Part shown: one piece after another, positions 11,701 through 21,532 of the stretch
Position numbering within the stretch: position 1 is the first letter of the stretch
Layout: each line of letters starts with the position of its first letter
Translations under genes and position numbers: made by a program
Source: Enoplolaimus lenunculus
Lineage: Eukaryota; Nematoda; Enoplea; Enoplida; Thoracostomopsidae
Direction of reading: 5' to 3'
Length of the DNA: 64,000 bases
NCBI GenBank assembly: GCA_030248215.1
Contig: JASANG010000945.1
Span: 1 to 64,000, forward strand
The notes under the pieces: generated by a model
The model's input: the letters and a program-made list of their open reading frames with translations, nothing else
Told to the model about the DNA's origin: nothing
Databases searched by the model: none

Positions 11701-12378
11701 ACAGGAAATATCGCAAACTGCCTGAGTATCAGAAAAAGTTAAAAACCCGACGAGAAGAATTTGAACGCACAACAAATCGTATTATGGCAACGATGTATAA
11801 AAAGGTAAGTTTTCCGAATTTCGATATTATATTTTCGCGAGAGAAATTTGAAATTATTTGAGCAAGTGACGTGGTTAACCATAGGGTGCTGAAGATGTTA
11901 ATTGACACTTTGTCAGCTTTATATGAAAGGTTTGCTTTTTAAAAATACTGTTGCTTTTTAAACCAGCTATTGGAAAGCTTGATCCTGTTGCAAAATTGAG
12001 AATCTAGTAAAGTGCTGCCTGCTTCTAACTTCAGAATGGACCGTTTTAATATTGAGTAGGATAACTTTGTCTTTGTGTTGGCAAACCTCATAGTCTGATG
12101 TGCTTTTCTAGGTAGAATCTGCATCAAATTTTTGCTCAGTTTGATTATTGCGGCTCTTACAATTTTTCAACTTGGCGGTACGAGGCCGTTTAACACCGGT
12201 AGTCCTCCTAAAGTTAGGAAATACTAAGCTCGGTGATACCCAGCCAAGTATCTTAAATAGGAAAGCTATCTTGTTCATATGTTATTGATTTGTTTTGTGT
12301 GTTCAGAAAATCTTGTATAAATTGCATCAACAACGAGCAGACGACGCCGGCGTTCATCATCAGTTCTATGGCGTATAA
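5538..12378 (+). CDS. ALMS-motif protein (ALMS1/CEP295/C10orf90-like), nine exons
   Basis: CDS is the join of 5538-5748, 6647-7582, 8332-8546, 8959-9120, 9373-9560, 9861-10677, 10919-11148, 11705-11804 and 12307-12378. Every intron is GT-AG and all phases match, giving 976 residues. Residues 841 to about 966 match the ALMS motif: LQECLVRRKPIF at its start, REMV..TRRKYRKLPEYQKK in the middle, then MYKKKILYKL, paralleling LQEAL..RPDF, KKEMI..YEQLPEVKKK and LYKKRV in ALMS1. The rest is low-complexity Ser/Arg/Gln-rich sequence with short charged helices (about 196-226 and 435-465) that may form coiled coils. Family members act at centrosomes and basal bodies; that role is inferred. The start is the first ATG after an in-frame TGA at 5502. 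Which of the three family members this is remains open, because only the C-terminal motif is diagnostic. Confidence 0.85.
5814..6189. mobile_element. hAT-type MITE in intron 1 of gene 1
   Basis: The terminal inverted repeats are CAGGGATCGACCGGAT at the left and ATCCGGTCGATCCCTG at the right. The flanks are GATGGCAC (5806-5813) and GATTGCAC (6190-6197), an 8-bp target duplication with one mismatch, as expected for hAT elements. The interior repeats CCGGTTCCGG-type motifs and has no coding potential. Length is 376 bp. Confidence 0.8.
6647..7582 (+). CDS. Gene 1 exon 2
   Basis: Follows acceptor TTTCGATAG and starts by completing a Gly codon, then SSTSHQNNGYTQPRVG. The exon is open to the donor TCAG|GTAAGAGG and ends in phase 1. 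It carries the charged helix ELERKLAEFIHVKLRQKLRE (about residues 200-220). Composition is Ser/Gly/Arg/Lys-rich and otherwise probably disordered. Confidence 0.8.
7677..8133. mobile_element. hAT-type MITE in intron 2 of gene 1, exact 8-bp TSD
   Basis: TACCGGTG (7669-7676) is repeated exactly at 8134-8141. The element begins CAGGAATGTGCGGCCTCGGT and ends GAGATCGCACATTCCTG, an inverted pair. Both ends carry repeats of GGTCTCGGT with complementary ACCGAGA near the right end. Length is 457 bp, with no transposase frame. The intact target duplication makes this one of the clearest insertions in the window. Confidence 0.9.
8332..8546 (+). CDS. Gene 1 exon 3
   Basis: Acceptor TTGCATTTTAG; completes an Asp codon then QKTPQNIDLSLISSEAVD. 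It ends KRETLQ at donor CAG|GTCAGT in phase 0. The segment from SKLRDMLSEQRKAFRSKL onward is helical and continues into exon 4 as a probable coiled coil. Confidence 0.8.
8959..9120 (+). CDS. Gene 1 exon 4
   Basis: Acceptor TTGGTTTTAG; 54 codons in phase 0 from SLLVELEQRDSCSTS to GLEAKVK, donor AAG|GTAATT. Ser/Thr-rich centre followed by a basic Lys/Arg cluster. Confidence 0.75.
9373..9560 (+). CDS. Gene 1 exon 5
   Basis: Acceptor TTCACTTTAG; reads KKLEQLQISSCEEISMHGSA and ends in phase 2 at GAGGG|GTATGT. No other frame is open across it, and the phase fits both neighbours. Confidence 0.75.
9861..10677 (+). CDS. Gene 1 exon 6
   Basis: Acceptor TTTATTCTAG; completes Gly then ALTQNDESQSYDSRRSPMAS. 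It is long and markedly more GC-rich than its surroundings, Pro/Ser/Arg-rich and probably disordered. It ends APLLQ, the first residues of the ALMS motif, at donor CAA|GTATGA. A second AG (TTTTTTGCAG, 9760-9769) could serve a longer variant but breaks the frame. Confidence 0.8.
10919..11148 (+). CDS. Gene 1 exon 7, first half of ALMS motif
   Basis: Reads ECLVRRKPIFVASCVDRQRR and ends ADTRR in phase 2 at AAG|GTAAGT. The acceptor TTATTGAAG has a poor pyrimidine tract; the choice rests on the phase-0 join that rebuilds LLQECLVRRKP, matching the ALMS consensus. Confidence 0.8.
11230..11389. repeat. 80-bp tandem duplication in intron 7 of gene 1
   Basis: Two adjacent copies, 11230-11309 and 11310-11389, beginning TGCGGTTAATAAGTGCAAAA and TGCAGTTAATAAGTGCAAAA. 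A few substitutions separate them. Non-coding. Confidence 0.85.
11705..11804 (+). CDS. Gene 1 exon 8, ALMS motif continued
   Basis: Acceptor CAATTACAG completes an Arg codon and reads KYRKLPEYQKKLKTRREEFE, ending MATMYKK in phase 0 at AAG|GTAAGT. It matches the KIYEQLPEVKKKREEEKRR and LYKK part of the ALMS1 C-terminus. Confidence 0.85.
12307..12378 (+). CDS. Gene 1 exon 9, terminal 23 codons and stop
   Basis: After the T-rich acceptor TTTGTGTGTTCAG, phase 0 gives KILYKLHQQRADDAGVHHQF then YGV and TAA (12376-12378). Joined to exon 8 it yields YKKKILYKL, paralleling YKKRVTNQLLG at the end of ALMS1. An AATAAA lies 84 bases after the stop. The exon is too short for ordinary ORF detection. Confidence 0.75.
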   Translation, partial: KILYKLHQQRADDAGVHHQFYGV

Positions 12379-12461
12379 ATCTGGCATTTTTTTGAACAAG
12401 CGTTTTGAGAGGTATTCCAGGTTTGAATCCGGGTGGTGTCTTTTGAGTGATGGTTGTTTTG

Positions 12462-12467
12462 AATAAA
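12462..12467 (+). promoter_or_regulatory. Polyadenylation signal of gene 1
   Basis: Canonical AATAAA 84 bases downstream of the TAA of gene 1, with T/G-rich sequence following (TTATTTGGTC). Distance and context fit a short 3' UTR. Confidence 0.6.
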
Positions 12468-12912
12468 CATTTATTTGGTCTAATTGAACTTCCACTATGA
12501 ATGGGGTAGTGTTTGTATAACAATTGCTCCTGTAATACGATTACGCTATTTTAACTGCTGGCCGTTTTTGACGCACACCTAAGCCTTTAAGCCAAAACCT
12601 TTGCCTCAAAGCGTAGGCATAAGGGTTGCGTGAACCCTTGTGTGCATCTTAACCTTAGATTGAAAGGGAAATTTGTTCAAGAACCCTGAAATGTTATAAT
12701 TTGGCGATGAAACATATAATTTTCATGGCAAAAGGTTTTCTTTTTTGTTTTAAATTATTTACATTCATGATTTATTATACTGGTTGTATATTAGTGGACT
12801 TGTGTATATTTTGTTTTTTTGCACTTTTTAGAGAAATTTCAGAGAATATATTCTAAAATTGTTTAATTTCTAAAACTCAAACACTTTTCTATGTTAGTAG
12901 TCGGTGTAGGAT

Positions 12913-13237
12913 TGTAGGATCCTGCCCGAGCAAGAGGGGTGATAAAAAAGGGTCGCCATTTTGAGTCCCAATCAATGAGAGTCTCGGTAACTAATTGGAA
13001 TCCTTTACTTTATTAAATCCATAAAAATATAAACGGACATGGCAATCAACAAAGGTGCTGCGGAACAAGTCATTTCTACACAAAAGAAAGAATACAAAAC
13101 CAAGGGTGTTTGGTGTAACTAACATCGGGTGAATTTAAAATAAGTAACAGTCCATAATGAAATAACAGGTTGGTAGTTTGGTGCCCGCTCGAGATGCATA
13201 ATAAATATCACTTCCCCTCTTATTCGGGTCACTACAG
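12913..13237 (+). mobile_element. TA-flanked MITE family A, copy 1
   Basis: The right end CCCCTCTTATTCGGGTCACT runs into ACAG and then TA, the inverted form of the family start CTGTAGTGACCCGAATAAG. The left end is diverged (GCCCGAGCAAGAGGGG). Interior shares TTTTGAGTCCCAATCAAT and AGTAACAGTCCATAA with the other copies. Confidence 0.7.
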
Positions 13238-14825
13238 TAAAGAACAGGTAAAAACAAAGCATTAGGCGCATGCATAAGCGTGAATAACGCAACGCTTAAC
13301 CTGATTTTCTTCACTGCACAATTTTTTAAAATCACATGCTGGATTGATTTTACCGGGTACAGCCGGGCTCCGCTCTGAGTATTAGGGAGGTGGTATCCGC
13401 GGCGCTGCGTAATAATAAAAGCCAATGCTAGGGGTCTATAGATAGACATTTACAGAATGAAGTTTTTAATGTAACAAAGAAAGTTTCTTGGTAGACTATT
13501 CGACCCTTGAAAACATCAGGGGCGAAATGTTTGTATGTGGGACTACAATAAAGTAAACATAAGCTTTAGACTTCTTGCTTAGGATTAGGCTTAGGTATGA
13601 GCAGATTCTTTGGGTTAGAAATCTGCTTGTACGCAAAATTGTTTTAAAATTTCAAGACTGCTTCTTTCTTAAAATTTTAAGAGATAAATGTGTTGTATGT
13701 CAGACATTAATAGCCTTCAATACCTTAGAAGTTGGTTTCTTAAATGGATAAAACATAAACGTCTTATATTCAATAAATTGCTATTGGCAATTTATAAGAC
13801 ACACATTTCTGTCTATAAAGAAATAGTTGCCATTTATTCAAGAATAAATTTTCTGATTTTTATACCTTTATGTAAAAAATTTGCTCCGTTTATATTCTTA
13901 ATAGAGTATATAAATAATCGAATTTCAAAGATATTTCGGGTTGAGCTCAGGCTCCACCAACCTAAAGTAACACGTCTTGGAAGTATCTTAGGTGTAAAAT
14001 CACGAAATTTTGTGGAGCCTAGCTTCTAGTTTTTAAGGCGGCGGTCCTGGTAAACTTTGGTTGTAAAGACATATATGTCTGCAAATACAGAAAACAGGCC
14101 TTTTATTTCAAAAATATTTGTCTTGTATTTCAGAAACTTTTGTCTTAATCACTTATAAAGCACGCAGATAAATTTAAGACACTTAAGTGTTATTCTGAAA
14201 ATTTTCAGAACCTAATGTCTTGCATTCAAGACATGTCTATGACATGATTATCTTGAATTTTAAAAAAATTTCTTGGGTATCTGAAAATGTTTTTTGTGTA
14301 TTATTTACTATATACTGTTATTGCCCTGTGTTTTAAATGGCTGATTTGTTGGTATTATATTAATTTCAAATCTTAACTTTAACTGGTGGATAGTTTCATG
14401 ATTAGTTTTTAAACTCAACTCTGGTCGATTTATTTGATTTTTGTATTTGTCGTGTTAAAGGCTGTGCAACATTTCATCTCTGACTGTTTGATCTCGGTTT
14501 TCATCAGTAAAAATGGTTGCGTGTAGATAAATAAAGAAGCTTGATAGGTAAATGAGTACTGGTGGACACATGGTGTTCAATGTTTAGGATATAACGTTCC
14601 TCATTTTAGGGAGGACCCATGTACTGATCAAGGGCGGAACGGTTTTATTTTTTTATTACATCGGCGCAGGCTTGACAAAAAACATCATGGCTTCGTAGCA
14701 CACTAATAGAGGGCTGTACTCGAAATAGCAATGCTTATAGTCCAATCTCCGCTCTGCATAACTGCTTTACCAGCTGTGTGACACCATGCGGCGATTCGAC
14801 GTACTGCGACGTTCACTGCCGCATT

Positions 14826-14992
14826 GCAAAAAATGGTGTGTCAAATTGCTTTCTCCGAAATAGGCTCTGCGGGACTACACAAACTGAGTCAAATTCGATT
14901 CCGTCAGTCAAATCCGATTCGATGAGACGTACGTTTACTCTGGCTCAGTCGAATTTGACTCAGTTTTGTAGCCCCGTAGAGCAGATTTCGGC
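14826..14992. mobile_element. Foldback MITE family B, diverged copy
   Basis: Carries GCAAAAAATGGTGTGTCAAA on the left, and inverted TTTGACTCAG- and CAGATTTCGG-type blocks on the right. The order of blocks (TCCGAAATAGGC, ACTACACAAACTGAGTC) is the same as in the clean 120-bp copies at 17157 and 34200. Termini are eroded. Confidence 0.55.
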
Positions 14993-15190
14993 CTATGTAT
15001 AGAACAAGGCCGCAACAGTAGTATAAGCATATTCCGAAGCCTAAGCGTAAGGATGAGCCTATTTCTAAGCCTAAGCCTAAGCAAAAAATTAGTCTAAAAC
15101 TTAAACTGACTATTAGAACCCCGACGGAAACGATCCGGAGGGTTTAGACCTTAATTTCAGGTTTATACTCTCGGTTAGGCTTACGGTGGC
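14992..15190 (+). mobile_element. MITE family T (CCTAAG-bearing), copy 1
   Basis: Starts near GGCCTATGTATAGAACAAGG, then CGCAACAGTAGTATAAGC and degenerate CCTAAG hexamers to about 15090. Ends are not crisp. Family defined by the copy at 63640-63829. Confidence 0.55.
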
Positions 15191-15208
15191 GCTATACTTC
15201 ACTGCAAA

Positions 15209-15442
15209 CAACGGTGAGTCAAATTAACTCACCGAAATATACTTTTCGAGACTACAGAAAGACAGATTCGACTCCGCCATAGTCAAGTTCGACTCACTGA
15301 GCAATTCGGGTGAAGTTCGACTCACTGAGCGTTTCGGGTGTGTCAAATTTTACTCTGGCGGAGTCCAATCTAATCAGTTTGTGTGATCGGGAAACGTATT
15401 TCAGAGGGAGTCAATTTGACTCACCATTTTTTGCAACGTTGT
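15209..15442. mobile_element. Foldback MITE family B, longer copy
   Basis: Left end CACTGCAAACAACGGTGAGT, right end GACTCACCATTTTTTGCAAC, an inverted pair. The interior repeats TTCGACTCACTGAGC twice, which makes this copy longer than the 120-bp form. An ORF across it is repeat-derived. Confidence 0.65.
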
Positions 15443-15583
15443 CGCACGGCGCTGTACGTCACCATGTGAACCGTCCGGCTATGTCATTTGTGGCTATGGC
15501 ATTAATGACAAACCCGTTGTTCGGACTAATTAATTAGCTTTCCTGGACGTTCTCTGCAATCTTGAGGCACAACAGCAGGATTC

Positions 15584-15745
15584 AGGAACTAACTGGTTTT
15601 CCTCTTAATAGAGGAAAATCGTATTAAAGTAATTAAAGAGGAATTAAACCAGTTGAATCCGGGTTTTAATGAAGAAACCAAGAATATTAAAACTGGAATA
15701 ACCAGTTTTTGGAAGTTTATTTAAACTGATGTCTCTTTTAATTGT
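15584..15745. repeat. AACTGGTTTT foldback
   Basis: AACTGGTTTTCCTCTTAATA is followed by the inverted AAGAGGAATTAAACCAGTT, then two further AACTGG/CCAGTT pairs (AAAACTGGAATAACCAGTTT). Looks like a small palindromic element remnant with no clear flanking duplication. Confidence 0.4.
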
Positions 15746-16194
15746 TAGTCAGTTTGGGTTCTGATCAGTTGCAGAATGCAGTTAATTTTCAGAACATATT
15801 ACCTAGAATTACACTCAAATTCCGTAATCGTCTAATTCTGAGTAGCTTCAGTCTAAGCATTACTTTACTTTTGTTTTCTCTACTTGGTTTTGTTGTTTTC
15901 GTATTATTTCTTGTTCTTGGATTTCGTATTGCTTACTTTCTTATCCTACGAAATATTAATAAAATTCTAACTTGACTTAAGTACTGAAACAGCGAGTTCG
16001 ACGGCCTTTATCGTACAAACTCAGAGATCGAGCCTGCAGACTAAGACCAGTAAGGGATGAACTCGCCTGGTCCTCTAGTCACATACCCCTACCCCCGATT
16101 ATATGGGTGGTTTACACACCATGCGGTATCGTACGTGAGTAATTCACTTGCATACCGCACGGTGACGTACGGTGCCGGACGGCGCTTTGCGTCA

Positions 16195-16272
16195 TCAAAA
16201 ATATAGCGCTACTCCTATCTTAGGAATATGCTCATACAACTGTTACGGCCCTGATCTATAACTTGGCCACCT
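16195..16272 (-). mobile_element. MITE family T, fragment
   Basis: CTTAGGAATATGCTCATACA followed by ACTGTTACGGCCCTGATC and TTGGCC is the reverse of the family start (GGCC...GTAACAGTAGTATAAGCATATTCCTAAG). Confidence 0.5.
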
Positions 16273-17156
16273 ATTCACGAACACTTTGTCGCATCAAAAT
16301 TGAACGATTCATAACAAGTTCTCGATTTGAACGCCCACACGCGCATCGTTTTAATTGGTTTTACCTGTACCGTTTTGAATCTATAACTTGCTGCATTTCA
16401 CTACGACATTTGACAAAATTTCGCAAGCGTCGCGAGTGAAATTGCAATTATAACGCAAACGCAACTGCAAAAGTTCAAATTTAATTCCCTTTTAAATATA
16501 TAGAATATATACGACGAAAATTTTACCATTTTTGCAATGTTTCTCATGTATACTTTTCATACACTATGCAGCATGAACAGGAGCAGGCGGGATTTCAGTT
16601 CAACAGGGTCAATTAACCTCGTGTAAATTTGTTTTGCTATAGAATCCAAGAAGGTTATTCGAAATGCCTGATAAAAGTGCTTTTTTATACGTCACCCTAA
16701 AATTTGAGGAGCGGATTTGACCCTGTTCTTTTCAGCTATATAGCACACCTGAGTGCATGCACATATACGATTTTACGACACTTATTTTGCAATATTGCGT
16801 TTTATTAAAGTTAAGAGTTATTTTCAAATTGTTTCTTCAAGATTGCTTTAATGTAACAACTTCAGAAAGTGAAAAATGAGTCAAACCTACGCCTCTATAC
16901 AGATTTGCTATTGTATGGCGACGAATAAACCAAATTGCAAACTGTTTACGTGCAATAAAACCGCATTTGTGCAGTGTTTGGTTGAGCGCAGGGTCCATCC
17001 AGAATTACAAAATGCCGGAACCGAAAACCGAACACTTATTCTTCAAAGCTATTTTATCGATTTTTATGCGAAATAGTTTAATTGTTAGCGGTATATACGA
17101 AGTTAAATTATTCCTAATTTTTTAATTTTGCAGATGTTCACTTTCAGCAGAAGCTA

Positions 17157-17276
17157 CTCTGCAAAAAATGGTGAGTCAAATTGACTGTCTCTGAAATAGG
17201 CTTTTTGACTCAGTTTGTGCAGCCAGGAAAAGTCTATTTCGGAGAGAGTCAATTTGACTCACCATTTTTTGCCGTG
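17157..17276. mobile_element. Foldback MITE family B, 120-bp copy with TA duplication
   Basis: Begins CTCTGCAAAAAATGGTGAGT and ends GACTCACCATTTTTTGCCGT plus G, nearly perfect inverted repeats; the whole 120 bp can fold back. TA flanks both ends (17155-17156 and 17277-17278), as in Tc1/mariner-type MITEs. Confidence 0.85.
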
Positions 17277-18837
17277 TAACTTCGCCTTCAATGTAGTTTA
17301 GTGAATTTCGGAGATTCTCAACAAATTAAGTGCCGACGAGCATTTCAGTGCTTGTGCTGCCATAGAAGTTTAACTCAATTCCGGGTTTTACAGGAATGAG
17401 ACTGCGTGCTATGACTTTGAGACAGATGATCGTTTTATATTGAATTAAATATTGCAGACACGGTTGAACTATTTGTCCCAACGGGATGTTATACACTTAT
17501 GAGACATAAGTTCTTCAGTGCATTCGAACATTATTGAAAATTGAAATCCTATGTGTAAACACGCCATTTAGAGTGCGAAAATCCGAAACGTATGCAGCAG
17601 CTGAAAAACGTATGATATATTATTTGAATATGACACAAATTTAAAACTTTGGCAATACACGCTCATAAAATGTTAAAAAATAACTTAGCATAATTGTACG
17701 CCAATTTTTCTTACAATTTCGAATGATCACAATTTTCAATACGAAAAAATATCGGATTTCCCTACTGGAACAAGAAGTCCGGTTGCAACCTGGTTGAGCG
17801 ATGATTGCGAAACGTATCCCGTTCACAAGCCCGGCATTTGTATTTTAACTTCAAGTTGACATTCCTTAATAATTATCGAACAGGAGTGCCAGGTGCGTTT
17901 GCATGCTATAAACGAACGATTAGGAAATGTTTAATAGGATTTTGGGTAAAAAATCATATTGTCGGTGAAAAATAGCCTCCACACTCAAAATACCACCTCC
18001 TGATTGCAAAGGTTCCGGTGAAGCACATTTTTACTCCGTCGAAACTCATGAATGCCCAGTATACTTACCCATTCGCCGTTAATTCACTCCCACCTTCTAG
18101 CTGACAATTTGCTGTAAATTCCTGTTGTTTACAAAAATTGCAATTATACAGAATAAGCTGGAAATGTTTTGCCCAGCAAATTTTTTCTACAGAGAGCGAG
18201 GTGGATATTGTTTGCTCTGGCGGTAATATAAATATTGCTCAAAACGAGGATATTAAATTAAAAAAACCGCTAGATGAAATATATAAGCATATATAAGTTT
18301 AAGGCTAAGTATACTTAGCTTTTGTCGCATTTTTTACACTAGCGAAACGCATATTTTACTACGAGTGTTTGTTTTGAGCAAATTTCAACTGCTTAAGAAA
18401 TTATTATAGAAATAGTAAATATAAATACAGTTTTAATGGTATTTTTAGTAATTTCAGCAAACTATGCGACGTACGAGGATTTTTTTGCTGTGCTCAGATC
18501 TATGTGTCGCACAGGGTTGTATGCTAGGTTTACGGAAAATATGTGCCCTCGAGATTCTTTTTGGTCAATAAAAAGCTCAAAAAAAATTTCTCGGAGCTCG
18601 CGCCCAAAAATCTTTTGCCGTTGGCATATTCCCTAATTCTAGTGAAATATGGGCGATGGTATTTGCATAGTTTCCCCGCAAAATTAAGCTTTAAGAAGTG
18701 GGACCTACGGCAAATATGAGAAAACATATCTTTCATATCATCGAATAAAAGTCTAGTGTATTTTTTCGAGTTTAATATGCGTCGAAAATGTTTCGTTTAC
18801 GTGCGGCTAGCGTGAAATTTCATTATTTCCTCCAGCG

Positions 18838-19140
18838 TTCCAGCAGAAAATCAATATCCGGTTCCAGTTGTGTCAAAATTTATACAGGACGTTTCAGCGA
18901 TTTCGGCTGTGAAATTTTTTCTACGGTTTAAAAGTTTGTTTTTGTGAGTTTGTTCGTAAATTTGCTGCAATTTTCAATGTATAACGAAATTTTAAATTCT
19001 TCATAAGTTAATGTTCAAATCTAACGTTGGACTGTAGACACTTGATTTTAGTTGAATTCCGGCTCCGGTTCTGGCAATGTTTGACGACCTCCGACTCCGG
19101 CTTTTTGAGGTCCGATTGCCGATACTCTGCGCCCTGTGTG
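18838..19140. repeat. CCGGCTCCGG-rich MITE remnant
   Basis: Contains ATATCCGGTTCCAGTT, GAATTCCGGCTCCGGTTC, CGACCTCCGACTCCGGC, ending near GCGCCCTG, the terminal motif of the family at 20138-20511. Boundaries uncertain. Confidence 0.4.
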
Positions 19141-19486
19141 GCACGAGTGTCTCATGCGGAGTACATGCTGTTTTTAATCGGTAGCGAACCAAGTACCCCC
19201 ATCCCCAATTGGGTTCAAAACCAAACTTTTAAATTAAGATTATATATTAAGATTTGTTAGTAAAATTGCGTTTGGCTTGCCTCTCGCTACAATCGAATCG
19301 TAAGCTATTTTCATCGCATCGCGCTTCGCCCATCGTCAATACTTTCTGAGTCAGAAACTGGTTTTAAGACCCTGACCGTCTTGGCTCTTGGCTTATAACA
19401 GTCTACCTTACGGCATTTGTTTCTGGTTTTACTGCCAAGAAACTGGCTTCTGTTAAATCGTTACCAGATTTTTAAGCTATAAAGAT

Positions 19487-19625
19487 CAGTGGCGGAACGT
19501 TAAGCTTAAGCTTTTCACCAATCTTTTTCTTAGGCTTAGGCTTAGGCATAAAGATTTTAGCTTAGGTTTAGGCTTTGGCTTAACATTAGGCTTATACTCC
19601 TGTTACGTCCCTTTTCTATACATAA
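19487..19625 (-). mobile_element. MITE family T, copy
   Basis: Reverse orientation: GTGGCGGAACGTTAAGCTTA, then CTTAGGCTTAGGCTTAGGCA-type hexamers, then TTATACTCCTGTTACGTCCC and a TATACATAAGCC end. Confidence 0.55.
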
Positions 19626-19659
19626 GCCGTTGCTTTTCAGTTTTTTACTGTTTTAAAAA

Positions 19660-19884
19660 TTCAGCTCAGACAGAGAATTAGTTGTTTCTGGTTATTTCTG
19701 AGATAATATCAGTAAATATTAACTCGCTCTCAGGTGATTTCATTTCTGGTGAGTTAATTAAAACTCCGAATGAGTTAAATCAATTCAGAATTCTGAGTTC
19801 TGTCAGATATATTTCAGTGCTGCGACGTCTGAGTGGATTCAACTCATTCTAAGTTTAAAATCAACTCACTGGAATTTACAGTGT
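19660..19884. mobile_element. MITE family C (GAGTTGATT), copy 1
   Basis: Shares with 23899-24150 the ordered blocks GGTTATTTCTGA, AATATCAGTAAA, AATTCAGAATTCTGAGTTCT and the right end AACTCACTGGAATTTACAGT. The left terminus is truncated. Confidence 0.6.
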
Positions 19885-20137
19885 TTAAGCCGCTTGTTCG
19901 CAGTTGTCTTTCAGTGATGAGTCTCAGTCCATGCAAATCTCAATTAGAGTTTAGACATTTGGTTAAGCTTGTAAACTTTAAGCTTGTAAATGATAAATTA
20001 ATTATTTACATACTCCATAGTCTTCAGAAGGCTTAAAAATGAATTACGCCAGCAAATTATTAGTTTGAGAAAAATAACCTGTCAATGTTAAAAAATTTCA
20101 AAATTGCATACAAAGCAATATTTACAATGCTTGGTGT

Positions 20138-20511
20138 CAGGGTACAACCCAGATCTGCCTCCGGCTCCTGCAGAAAATCGGCCTCCGGCTCTGGCTCTGG
20201 TAGAATTTTTGCCGAAGGTTCTGTCAATTTGGGTAGTAAAGGTTTGCATAACATTTTGCAAAATTTATCTGTTTAGCGTTTTTCATTTTAGTTTTGTAAC
20301 AATTTTCAACAAAGAATTTCTGAAATTTCGCAGAAGATTAGCGTAAAAACCCAACCACTTAACAACATATTGCAGATATTGGCTAAAATTAAATGATTAA
20401 CCATTTTTTACAACCTAATTTCGGTTCACCTCGGGTTCCAGCTCCTGCTCCGGCAAGTTTCGGTGACCTCCGGCGCCGGCTCCGTTATTTTTCACCTCCG
20501 GTTGCACCCTG
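20138..20511. mobile_element. hAT-type MITE, CAGGGTGCAACCGG family
   Basis: Starts CAGGGTACAACCC and ends CGGTTGCACCCTG, an inverted pair. Flanks CTTGGTGT (20130-20137) and CTTGATGC (20512-20519) match at six of eight positions, a plausible worn 8-bp duplication. The interior has CTCCGGCTCTGGCTCTGG-type motifs near both ends. Remnants of the same family are at 2419, 4900, 18838 and 54770. Confidence 0.7.
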
Positions 20512-20691
20512 CTTGATGCACATAAGCAAAATAAGCTGATATTAATTTATTTCGGCAATTTCAGCTTGCATAAGTATTCCTCGTCTAAATATTCTAGAGT
20601 TACCGCTATATAAAATTTTGTTTACTTTTTGGACGGTTCTCGTTGAATAAATTGAGTTTATATATAACCGAAATCTAGTAACCATCTGCAG

Positions 20692-20880
20692 TGGCAAATT
20701 CAGAAATTTCTGACCGAGGGCAGGTTGGCAAATGTTATGAAACGCAATTTATACTCTATGTTATATATGTGACAGTTTTCTGAAAGGGAAATTGTAAAGT
20801 AGGAACCTTACCATTTTATCACAAAATTTTTCAGACGGTGGGGACGCACACCCCCATCTCTGGATCTGCTAGTGACCAGC
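20692..20880. mobile_element. Repeat family D (GGCGGATCCA ... GGATCCGCTAGTGA), copy 1
   Basis: CAGTGGCAAATTCAGAAATT at the left, GTTATGAAACGCAATTTATA, ATTGTAAAGTAGGAACCTTA, then GGATCTGCTAGTGACC at the right. The same order appears at 42985, 57179, 57723 and 63000. The ends form an imperfect inverted pair like those of hAT MITEs. No clear target duplication. Confidence 0.6.
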
Positions 20881-21412
20881 TGAGTAAATATCATTGACCA
20901 AATGAATTTTATCTGCGGCCAATGCTAGTTTGTTTACACTTACAAGCAATCGTAAAAGCTGATTCGGTAACTCTTTTGGGTGTCGTAATCGCTTCAATTC
21001 GATCTAGCAGTTGTGTCAGTCACCAAAATGCGCCAATGGGGTTATCCTAAAAAATGACAACTCAATTTAGTGAAACCCTGAGTCTCTGCCATTAAAATTA
21101 TGGCGCAATATCACTTTCCTCTTCTACAAATATTTAGCCCCCTCTACATATTGAGCCGATAGAAGCTCCTGTTTCGATAAACTTGCTAGAACAGTCGGTA
21201 ACGCTTATATTCTAACGTTCAGCAATTTTAATATTATATTAAAATATGTTTTGGTTCCCCCGGGAAAATCCCATCGGCGCAAAAAGGTTTCCGGTTTTCA
21301 TTCGGAAGATTGCCCCCTCCTTTGATTTCAAATCTACGACTTAGATGTAACATTTCAGCTTGCTTTTGTTAGTTCCTCTGGGCGGGTTGGTTTCCCGCAG
21401 ACTTGCAATACA

Positions 21413-21532
21413 GTAACTTTTAGCTGTAGACAAATTTTTTGCTTATCCTTAGGTTTAGGCATATCCTTGCGCTTAGGATTCGGCTTCGGATTAGGAATAT
21501 GCTTTATACTACTGTTACGGCCCAGTTCTATA
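21413..21532 (-). mobile_element. MITE family T, copy
   Basis: GCTTATCCTTAGGTTTAGGC and further TTAGG-type units, then AGGAATATGCTTTATACTAC and TGTTACGGCCCAGTTCTATA: reverse-oriented family T. Confidence 0.55.

Noticed and set aside
15000-15100. True telomere or telomere fusion (TTAGGC repeats)
   Set aside because: Hexamers are few and degenerate, and recur inside elements with inverted ends and an 8-bp target duplication, so they belong to a MITE.
15742-15975. Hydrophobic 77-codon frame resembling a membrane protein
   Set aside because: T-rich sequence gives Leu/Phe/Ile by composition. No splice context and no family resemblance.
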